In this document: positions 55,812 to 64,000 of the stretch, in pieces | Layout: the number at the start of each line of letters is the position of its first letter | Position numbering within the stretch: the first letter of the stretch is position 1 | From: Ciborinia camelliae | Taxonomy: Eukaryota; Ascomycota; Leotiomycetes; Helotiales; Sclerotiniaceae | Direction of reading: 5' to 3' | DNA length: 64,000 nucleotides | NCBI GenBank assembly: GCA_025890175.1 | Contig: JANPYM010000007.1 | Span: 1,926,209-1,990,208 of the forward strand | Program-made: the position numbers and the translations under genes | Notes under the pieces: generated by a model | Database searches by the model: none | The model's input: only the letters and a program-made list of their open reading frames with translations | What the model was told of the DNA's origin: nothing

Positions 55812-58800
55812 TCAAGGCATAAATTTGAAGCTTTTGGGCCTTTGCCAGACCCCAAGATCATCTGCCCCAAAGGCCTGCCACTTCGCGGGGTTTTTGATTT
55901 CCGACGGTGCGGACTTCCAAGTCTCTTCTCCTTCAAATTTGACATTTAGCTGTTGAAATAAATCAGAATAAAGTTTTGAATCTTTATCCCATCCGCCAGT
56001 GCCTAGACGTTGATAAGTGCGCCTCAACAACTCAATTTGGGATATCGCAGCTTCGCATAATTCATTTCTGGGAATCTCGTCACCGGAATCCGAAGTAATG
56101 TCGCGAAGAATCGTGTAGTGGACATTCATAGCTTGGGTGTGACGCGACCAGGAGGTATAGAGAGATGACAGGAGATTTTTCATCTTGACAGTAGTGGGAT
56201 CAAGGACCCCCAAAACACGTATTAGATTATAGGCCACATCTTCAGCAAGATTGATCGCTTCTTCGACGTGATTATTGATGAACTTCGTTTCGATAAGGAG
56301 ACACCCTATGGAATAAATAGTGGCGAGCAACGTCTTTTTGAAATTTCGAGAGTTCCAAGATTGAGCAAGGAGCCACTGAGTGTTATGGTTAACAATGAGG
56401 TTGAGGATATGCTACGACTTTATTTAGACTTACCTCAAGATCTTCGAATTTTCCCATGTTCCCAAGTAGGTCGCAGAGACTATTGAGGATTTTATACGGT
56501 ATATCTATGGCTCCAGGTATTTGTCTACAAAGCCGCAACACCTGGTCAGCAAGTTCTTCGGCATCCTTGAATCGATTTTGTCGACAATAAGTAGCCGAAA
56601 GGATTGCCATGGCCCGAATTGTGTCCGAATGCACCTTCCCATACATCTCTCTTCGCAACCGTATCAACTCCGAACTAAGTTTCTCTGCTTCCTCCAATAT
56701 ATTCTGCTCAAGAAGCATTGTTACAAGATTCTCCATGCTGAAACAAGTATCAGGATGGACGTGACCTAAGACCTTTTCTTGTATCTCCCAAACTTCCCTT
56801 CCCAATCTTATGGCGTCATCATGTCGGCCCTGTTTGGAGTATGTAGATGTCAGACCTTGCATGCTAGCCAGGGTAAGAGGGTGTTCTTTGCCTAATACAA
56901 GGATTCTTATAGCTTGCATCTGTTGGAACATCGTCTCAGCGACCTTCATCTCTCCATTATCTAAGTGCATTACTGCTCGATCGTGCATAATATCTTGGGT
57001 TAATTGCTCTTGGTATCGGTTCCCCATCCATTTCATAATGGCAGACTGCATAGATTCATGTATCGTCATCGATACAGAAGCACCTTTTGCTTTGGAGAGA
57101 TTGAGTACTGTTTGGCAAAACTTCCTTTGAAATTCAACTCGTCGTGTTGCGACGCTAGAAGCCGATGACTCCTCGTCATGGTCCCTATCGAAATTGGAAT
57201 CTTGATCAAAATCGTGTTCTCTGGATCCTTCAGCAGCACGGTTAGCTTTTTCCGAATCTCCTTCATTGATATCGTCCTTTCCATCGACAGATCGAGGGAT
57301 TGAAAATATAGCGAATCGCTCTAGATGTAATGCTATATGGTTTTGAAGAGCTCCTGTTGTTTCAATGCTCAACAGGCATATCGGACAGCATCTATCTGGA
57401 GAATCCAAAGCAGACTCGCCAGCACTTATCATAGAATTTTCATACTCTCCGGTGGCATGATTTGAGTGTTCGGTGCGTAGATGCTCTTCGTATTGTTTGA
57501 GCCTAGGATATGATTGAGAAGGGTGCTCAGGACAACGCCACCTCTTCCTATGCGAATTGTTCTCATGAGAAATCCAGTCTTGACGGGTATCATATTGTTG
57601 GTTGGGATTTTTGCAGTCTTCATAGGTGCATACATATGGGCGTAAATCATGGATGAGGTGAGCTCTATACTTGTGGTCAGTTCTTTTCTTGCTAAAATAA
57701 CAGTAATAAGCCAACTGTATTAGACTTAGCACAGCCCAATTAACCACTCGGACATTCTCCATCCCTTTATTTGTATTTGTCGTTCTAAAGACTTCTTGTC
57801 TCACCGTTGAAACCCCACTTGATTATTCAAAGACCATGGCTTAAGGGAAGGAAATTTTTTGAGGGATCAATCTAGTATTTTAATCGCTCAAAATTTTGAG
57901 TTACACTTACTTCCATGCCCTGGGGGCTAGAACGTTTGTCGGGCACAACGTAAAGCAGTAAGGACACTCGAAATATTTATCTCTTAGAGGCCTTGGAGGT
58001 GGGTCGGGAAAACTCATAACTTCCTTGCCTGGCTGCCATGCTGATGGCGCATACTCGGAGACTGAGACAGTGGACCGATTATCCACCAATTCAAATTGCG
58101 GAACATTCAGACGACTAGCTGTCGTTACAGATTGTGTAAGAAATTGTGTTGGAGCTAGTACTTCAGCTCCCTGCTGTTTGACTTGGATTTGACTAAGCGT
58201 CTGCTCTTTTGCAGTGATAAAGGGCATCGTAACCGCTGAATAATGCTGATCAAGTTTGTTTCGATGCTTCCTCCAATACGCGAACTGTTGTCTTCGACGT
58301 ACGTTTGAACTTGCGATGCGACGAATAAGAAAACATTCGATCTCATCCGACGATGTAGGGTTATCCTGAGGGAGAACAATTTGAATGGGCGTTTTAACAT
58401 TATCAGCGCCAGCTTGGTTCTTTTCCGTATGGAGAGACGCCGAATCACTGCCATGAACATCTGCTCGGGAGACAGTTTGAGCTCTATATTGTGAGAAGAG
58501 AGAGCTAACATAGTCGTGATCGAATGACTCAAAGACTTCAAATAGATTTACGCCAGAATCTTGGTCTGTTTGTTGATAAGTTTGCGCTTTTGTCGATCCA
58601 GTTCTGGAGGATGGATTACGGATTCTCGTTGAAAGCTTGTAGAGACGATTGATGACATCTCTGACACTTTCTAGAAGCAGATCAATCTCTTCCTCGACAT
58701 TCTGAACAGCATTATCTTCAAGATCATCGAAGGACTTCTCAAACTCGTCCGTAGGATCATCAGTTGTATCATGCTCAGATTGGGTTGGTAAATTCCCATC

Positions 58801-59143
58801 TTTACGACAGTACTCGAGCACTGTGGTAATGTTACTGAGGAGCAGAACAAGCTCTGGCAGATAACTCACCTTCAGATAAAGCCTCATTGAGACCAGTCAT
58901 AAATCTACGCAGAGTTCGCTCGAAACTTTCTGCCTCTCGAACACGATAATCTAAAGACCCGTGACCAGAGGTGAAAACGCCGAGATTTACCGCCCATAAC
59001 TCGAAACGGTCAGCCTCAGCTGCGAAGAGAGCCCTTGGCCATTCTTGGTTCGTGATACCATGAGGAAGATCAACAGTTTTAACCTGGCTTAGTAGCTCTA
59101 TCGTCTGGAGCCCGATTTTGTTGAGGGTTGCCGCTCCTGTCAT
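55812..59143 (-). CDS. C2H2 zinc finger / TPR protein
   Basis: Four exons: 58870-59143, 57911-58820, 56434-57664 and 55812-56375; 992 residues. Introns are 49, 246 and 58 nt, and phases agree. The N-terminal ~100 residues are helical (LFAAEADRFELWAVNLGVFT, SFERTLRRFMTGLNEALSE), as in many fungal signalling proteins. Residues ~115-300 are acidic and basic linker. Zinc-binding fingers lie at about 375-515: ECPYCFTLCP, APRAWKAHLIHDLRPYVCTY, WRCPEHP...HLRTEH, and CCPICLLSIETTGALQNHIALH. Kinesin-light-chain-like TPRs span about 640-790 (VLGKEHPLTLASMQGLTSTY, VLGHVHPDTCFSMENLVTML, GKVHSDTIRAMAILSATYCR). A non-TPR helical region ends in WQAFGADDLGVW. No NACHT or NB-ARC P-loop is visible. The role is unknown; TPRs suggest partner binding. 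Head to head with the DUF7580-type gene. Confidence 0.82.
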
Positions 59144-59614
59144 TGTTTCTGGGATGCCTTAAATTTAGAATTTTAAAGGAAGTTGCGGGAATGAAAGCAA
59201 CGGGGATATAATAATAATATACGGTGATACGATAACTTTAAGTGATGTAACGTAGCCATGACATGTGATGACTTGCAGGGAAGGAAAGTGGGTGATTCTT
59301 TTAGGATTAGTCACATTACCGAGGTGTGATTGAACAACCTTCTCTATCTTGACATTCCTCCTACTGCTTCACACGTCATATTTAATAAGGCTTTCATTTC
59401 GTAGGGGGTAGTTTAGGACAGAATAAAAATTGGCAAGCGAGATATTTTCCAGTTCTTTGCATACACAGCTAGGTTCTACGAGCTCCAGCGTTGCACAGGC
59501 GAAAGACTTGATTCCCTTCTCCCCTCAGACGATCCTAGAGCCTTGCTGCCGACACCTAGCTTTTGAAGCAGGTTACATTTGCCGGCATTCAACTAGGGCT
59601 AGTCTACCTGTAAC
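59144..59614. promoter_or_regulatory. Bidirectional promoter interval, C2H2-TPR / DUF7580
   Basis: 471 bp between divergent starts. It probably drives both genes. No individual site is assigned. Confidence 0.5.
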
Positions 59615-61351
59615 ATGAGTGGCATTGAAGTCGCAGGTCTCGTTCTCGGCGCGCTTCCCATTTTGTTCCAGGCTGTTGATTTCTATAGAGATGGTATTGG
59701 GAGATCATTGACCGCCCTCCGAAAGCGAAAGTATGTGGAAAAGCTCTCTCATGCGCTTCTTCTACAACAACAAATCCTTGAAGAGACAGTTAGGTCGGTA
59801 ATTGTCGCCAGTGGGTGTGAGGATATTGTGCGGCTAGACGATGACCCGCTTGACTATTTGAATGATGAGTACCTACAGGAGCAGGTTCTAGATTACCTGG
59901 GAGAGAAGAACATCAATGCATTTAATGGTACACTAGAACAGAGCAATACTATCGTCAAGAAACTGGCGGGAAGCATGGCAGGGTTTGTACCAGCCTTTAA
60001 GGTGTGTTTGAAGTTTGATGATTCGTACGAATGCAAGCTGATGATACCAAAGGGTCCCGCAGATGATCTCCTTGGAATCATCACAGCAAATAGAGAAGCA
60101 CATCCTAAACAATTGGATTTCATTCCACGAGTCAAGTTGCTATTCGGGGTCAATGAACTCAAGGATTTTGTTCAGGACCTGGATGATACGACAAATAGGC
60201 TGAGTAGTTTCACAAGAATCGTGATTTCAAATCGTCAAATTGGAAATGAAAAGACATCTCCAAAATCCATCAAGCTTGCGAAAGCCCTTCGTCAAGTTCG
60301 AGGCTTTGCTAGTAACCTGTATACAGGCCTGTGTCAAGGTTGGAAAGCCGATTGCCACAACGAACACGAGGCAAAACTCTTTTTAGAAGACCGACTCGAC
60401 GCTGTCACAAACATTTTACGATCTCGTGGTCGAAGCACCCTGAAGCCCACTTTGGATTTCAAGCTCATATTTGTGGCAGGTGCTGATCAAGGGCATTTAT
60501 CGTGGAACGAAGCAGCAGTTCGAGTTTACCACGACGAGTATCATCAAAATAACCAGTCATCACCTGCATCACGAGTCAAAATTGTTACTCCCGAAGCAAA
60601 AGCATCGGAAAAGCCTGAAGTTACTTTTGTTGGTGATATTTGTGGTGCGATTGAGACGGCGAGGTGTGTTCAGCGCTCAACTGTTTTCATTCTCACAGAA
60701 AATCACCAGGTTGGGATGACAAATTCAGAAGAGGGGGCATGGGTCGCACCTGAGAAATCCGATTCGACATCATTAAAGGCTCTTCTTTTTGCATCCACGG
60801 AGCCACATCGTCGTGCTCCTGTTCTACCATGGAAGTTTCGAATGCTTATAGCTCTCACCCTCTCCTCAAATCTTCTACAACTATTGCAGACGCAATGGCT
60901 AGAAAGTGCGTGGTCAAAGGATAAGGTATATTTTCTGAGTAAAACACGGGGCTCTCTGAAACAACAAATCGATCTTAGTCGACCTTTCATATCACTGAGT
61001 TTTGGTGCTACATCCCCAAATGGTCTAAAAGTACAAGTGCAGCCAAAGATAGCCCTCCTTGAACTGGGAATTTTACTTCTGGAAATATGGTACGAAACCT
61101 GTTTGGAGACTCGATTTGCATTGGCCAAAGCCCCAACGGGATATTATGAGCGTCTAGCCCTTGCATTGGAATGGCTTGACGATACGAGTAACCCTCTACC
61201 AGAGTTATACGAAAAAGCTGTCTCTCACTGCATTCACAGTACCGTTGGAGGTGAATTTAGGCTCTCGGATTGGGATGATATGAAGTTTTGGGAAGCCGTT
61301 TGTGAAGATGTTATCGAGCCTTTATCGAAGATCTGTAAGCAATGGCATTAA
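59615..61351 (+). CDS. DUF7580-type fungal protein
   Basis: Intronless 578-residue frame; start Met in MSGIEVAGLVLGALPILFQA, the usual hydrophobic N-terminal helix of this family. The N-terminal half is helical (YVEKLSHALLLQQQILEETV). The C-terminal half resembles the kinase-like DUF7580 region: KFRMLIALTLSSNLLQLLQT, KPISLSFG-like region FISLSFGATSPNG, LELGILLLEIWYETCLETRF, and closing LYEKAVSHCIHSTVGGEF with FWEAVCEDVIEPLSKIC. These C-terminal motifs recur in fungal proteins associated with HeLo-like and NLR-type architectures, but no P-loop, catalytic lysine or DFG motif is seen. I assign family only; a role in non-self recognition or cell-death signalling is inference. Confidence 0.75.
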   Translation: MSGIEVAGLVLGALPILFQAVDFYRDGIGRSLTALRKRKYVEKLSHALLLQQQILEETVRSVIVASGCEDIVRLDDDPLDYLNDEYLQEQVLDYLGEKNINAFNGTLEQSNTIVKKLAGSMAGFVPAFKVCLKFDDSYECKLMIPKGPADDLLGIITANREAHPKQLDFIPRVKLLFGVNELKDFVQDLDDTTNRLSSFTRIVISNRQIGNEKTSPKSIKLAKALRQVRGFASNLYTGLCQGWKADCHNEHEAKLFLEDRLDAVTNILRSRGRSTLKPTLDFKLIFVAGADQGHLSWNEAAVRVYHDEYHQNNQSSPASRVKIVTPEAKASEKPEVTFVGDICGAIETARCVQRSTVFILTENHQVGMTNSEEGAWVAPEKSDSTSLKALLFASTEPHRRAPVLPWKFRMLIALTLSSNLLQLLQTQWLESAWSKDKVYFLSKTRGSLKQQIDLSRPFISLSFGATSPNGLKVQVQPKIALLELGILLLEIWYETCLETRFALAKAPTGYYERLALALEWLDDTSNPLPELYEKAVSHCIHSTVGGEFRLSDWDDMKFWEAVCEDVIEPLSKICKQWH

Positions 61352-62786
61352 AAGAACCCTTTTCAACTATTCTTTTGATTACGAATCTTAACGTGGGATG
61401 GGTATGGAAGCGAATGTGAGAGTGAAATGTTTGGTAGCCTTAGATAAATGCTTGCGGTCAAATGAGCTGTTAATGCTGTACATACTGTTGCGCAATTTTA
61501 ATCAGGAAAAGACCACCGTGCATCGAAATATCCTCCTGAAACTACGTATGAGAGTGACCTTGTGACAAAATTGCCACCACACAAGCTCTGTATACTCAGT
61601 GTCTACCAATCTCAAGCTTCTCCCCATATTGCCCGTCCAACTTCCCTATGAAAGCATGCAAAATCTTCTTTTCAACCAACCCGTTCATCACAGCCCGATC
61701 TGCAACCACCTGGGCATGCCTCTCACTCGACAGATCAAACTCACCTCCTCGCCAAACCATCCGACACAATATGCATATCTCCAAACCTCACGCCACTTTG
61801 TCTCTCCACACAGCCATATGACAGGGTGGAATCGGACGGAATTCCACCCCTCGGATTTATCATTTTCCTCTCAAACCACAATTGACCCTCATGCAACACC
61901 AAGGCTAATGAATGTACAATGTACACCCTTCATTACCATTCCTAGTATCTTTTCGCGGAAAATAGGGTTTCCCATTTGATTTGGAAGATCTGAAGGTGTA
62001 TCCACCCACACCTTCAATTTCGACCCATTTCCCGGATGGGACAAGATAGGACCAGATGGCGAACTTCCACACCGGAGTCAGGGTAGGAATTTAAGGAGGG
62101 GCCGACCCATGATGTTGAGTTCGGCATTCATAATTGCAAGCATCATGTAGAAGATGAGCGCAAAAGATGTATGTATATTTCAGGAGTTATGATATATACC
62201 TATATATATATATAAAGGACCGAACAAGCGAGGAGAGGGAAGAAAAAAGACGGATGCGGGATTGAACATTGCAATTTAGCTCCATAGCATCTACGCAGAA
62301 GCTGAAATGTAGTGAAAGAAGTTTTGTTCTTGATCTGATTGATTGATTAGAATGCACTGGCACGGAAAATGTATTTCTCCTTTAGTAGGATTGTTGAGAA
62401 ACATTATGTTTGAAGGTTGTACTGTAGGATAAATATCCCAATTTGATATCGGCGATGAAAATCCAATGACTCAGAAACGCCGAAGAAATGCTAGATACCT
62501 ACACAAACGTGATCTCTAGCATACAGCGTAGCTTTTGCAATATATTGAGAAAGAAAACAAGATAGACTGAATGATACCGCACCATGAAGAAAATATTGAT
62601 GATCTACCGTTATTTACTGAATACCATTCAAGTCAAGAGGGGCGAGCAATGCATAGGAAGTAATGTATATTATCCGGTGTTAACAACAGAGGAAATGTAT
62701 CATAGATCATAGATCATGTAGAGTCATGAGGTTGATCCATACATACGACAGAAAACGCAAAACGCCGTAAAAAGGCACGAACGAAA
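61352..62786. other. Gene-free stretch
   Basis: Convergent interval between the DUF7580-type gene and EXO5. A (TA)n run lies at about 62,200-62,213. The open frame at 61,599-61,979 reads as low-complexity His/Thr/Ser sequence and is not called. Confidence 0.45.
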
Positions 62787-64000
62787 CTACACAGCACTCG
62801 TCTTTCGCCCTTTTCTCAGACGAGCCTTCTCAGTTGCTTCATCGACTTTTTGTAGCCTCCATTCACAATCTTCCGCAAAATCACAACTCCTGCATTTGAA
62901 TGCCTCTTCTACCATAACACCTTTCGCCTCTCTTTCTCCTCTCCACCAACGCAATTCATCGTCTAGGTATGAATTCAATTCTTGATTATCCATAGGAATA
63001 GTCTTGATTCCAACTATTGCTCCATCATTTCGTGATCGATATTCTGCTTTCAATACCCCTCCTAATGATCCGGCACCATCGGGGAAAGTGATTTGAAATT
63101 CGGATATCATGAATGACCAGAGAGAATTTAGGTTGTTATGAGCCAGGAGAATAGTCATGGAATCTTGGCTAGAATTAGGCGCCGAACCATCCTTCTCCTC
63201 AAGAGCGTCTTCGTACATCATCTCGTCATCATCGTTCATGCTACCTACTTGAGCAATGAATGCATCTGAAAAGATTTTCGCTGTATCCAAACTATAGCGA
63301 GCTGCCAAGGTAGCAAAATCGACTGAATTCATGGCAAGAGCGCTGAGTAAGTGATGATATAGCATGAGTTGTACCTGAGTGGGGCGAAACGCTGCATTAT
63401 TCGGTAGTGTGCGAACACCCCTGGTTTTAACATCGCAAATATATAGTTTGTTTGACCGAGCCCGTCGTCTGATCCGCGTCCCCTCTGCGATAGACGACCC
63501 GCCCATTGCTTTGAAGAAATCGGAGATAGTAGTTTGATCTGAAGGTGGCAATTTCTTCTCCCTTTCGGTCTTTTTCTGTAGCGATTGTTCCAATTCAGTA
63601 TCTGGACAGATGTAGCTCAACTCATCGATAATCCCGTTGACGACCAAGCCATCAATAGTACCCCATATTTCCAATTCCCTCGTTTGTCCCGTTTCTCGTA
63701 AAGTTCGTAGCCCTTGTATCACATTCCATATTCGTAGGCCCCAGGCATCTTCCTTCGTTTGAATGTCGACCTTAACAGTCCTGTGTACCTGATCTTCCAA
63801 AACTTTATGTACAGCACTGCCCTGCTTCATAGCCGGTGTTCGTTTCTTCTCCCCATGTTTCGTCAATGTATACCAATATTGTAGCTCGCACCATGCTGGC
63901 GAAACGAGGTCTGTCACTGAGAGTGCTTTCTTCGGTGCGGTACGAAACCGTTCGAGGGGCGATCGTTTGTCGGGAGGTGCAGGCCCTGCAGGCTTTGCGT
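62787..64000 (-). CDS. exo5: Exonuclease V (EXO5/DEM1), 5' end missing
   Basis: Partial: the frame is open to the window edge, with SPLERFRTAPKKALSVTDLV preceding the part usually called. There is no Met at the apparent 63917 start (the codon is GTG), so the true start lies beyond the window. 404 codons are visible. Family marks: SVTDLVSPAWCELQYWYTL (first conserved Cys), MKQGSAVHKVLEDQVH, GTIDGLVVNGIIDELSY, the nuclease motif YICDVKTRGVRTLP, RPTQVQLMLYHHLLSAL, and a C-terminal C-x2-C-x5-C cluster (KCRSCDFAEDCEWR) for an Fe-S centre. EXO5 is a 4Fe-4S single-strand exonuclease of the RecB/PD-(D/E)XK type, needed for mitochondrial genome maintenance in budding yeast. Catalytic residues are intact. 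Confidence 0.92.
   Translation of the reverse strand, partial: AKPAGPAPPDKRSPLERFRTAPKKALSVTDLVSPAWCELQYWYTLTKHGEKKRTPAMKQGSAVHKVLEDQVHRTVKVDIQTKEDAWGLRIWNVIQGLRTLRETGQTRELEIWGTIDGLVVNGIIDELSYICPDTELEQSLQKKTEREKKLPPSDQTTISDFFKAMGGSSIAEGTRIRRRARSNKLYICDVKTRGVRTLPNNAAFRPTQVQLMLYHHLLSALAMNSVDFATLAARYSLDTAKIFSDAFIAQVGSMNDDDEMMYEDALEEKDGSAPNSSQDSMTILLAHNNLNSLWSFMISEFQITFPDGAGSLGGVLKAEYRSRNDGAIVGIKTIPMDNQELNSYLDDELRWWRGEREAKGVMVEEAFKCRSCDFAEDCEWRLQKVDEATEKARLRKGRKTSAV

Noticed and set aside
1..64000. CRISPR arrays, operons or bacterial mobile elements
   Set aside because: The window is eukaryotic nuclear DNA with spliceosomal introns; no spaced palindromic repeats or prophage-like genes are seen.

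Overview
The window is nuclear DNA of a filamentous ascomycete. Genes carry short (about 49-75 nt) GT-AG introns, and the protein families are those of Pezizomycotina: Ssr4, DUF3445, DUF7580, C2H2-TPR and CBM1 proteins. The flavour (moderate GC, CT-rich promoters, AT-rich gene-poor blocks, recurrent CCTAGGTAGGTA motifs) suggests Leotiomycetes/Helotiales, perhaps a Sclerotiniaceae fungus of the Botrytis/Sclerotinia kind. That placement is inference; no database search was possible.

Layout. 0-17 kb is mainly housekeeping: a 5'-truncated RTG2-like Ppx/GppA protein (+), the SWI/SNF-RSC subunit Ssr4 (-), a small unrecognised two-exon protein (-), a long gene-free stretch with a diverged ~126-bp tandem array, a membrane-anchored cytochrome P450 (-), an RBM42-like RNA-binding protein (-) and 6-phosphogluconate dehydrogenase in five exons (+). 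17-42.5 kb is gene-poor. It holds simple repeats, two kinds of MITE-like inverted-repeat element, decayed coding relics, an intronless orphan with an internal duplication (24.4-25.8 kb), an Mpv17/Sym1-like gene (30.2-31.1 kb), and a spliced but apparently interrupted hypothetical gene (33.6-34.8 kb). 42.5-64 kb is gene-dense again: DUF3445 heme protein (-), NAF1 (-) and ALG9 (+) sharing a 505-bp promoter interval, a secreted CBM1 protein whose model needs a 5-nt microexon (-), an SDR with a premature stop (+), a FAD monooxygenase (-), tRNA-Ser(AGA) (-), a C2H2/TPR protein (-) head to head with a DUF7580-type protein (+), and a 5'-truncated exonuclease V (-).

How the genes relate. Most neighbours are unlinked functions: snoRNP assembly, N-glycosylation, pentose phosphate pathway, chromatin remodelling, DNA repair. 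Two groupings deserve attention. One is the divergent C2H2-TPR/DUF7580 pair at 55.8-61.4 kb, whose architectures resemble fungal STAND/NLR-associated proteins. The other is the accessory set at 49.6-54.1 kb (CBM1 protein, disrupted SDR, FAD monooxygenase). Exon junctions were derived by hand from reading frame, splice sites and family conservation; 5' ends are less certain than 3' ends.
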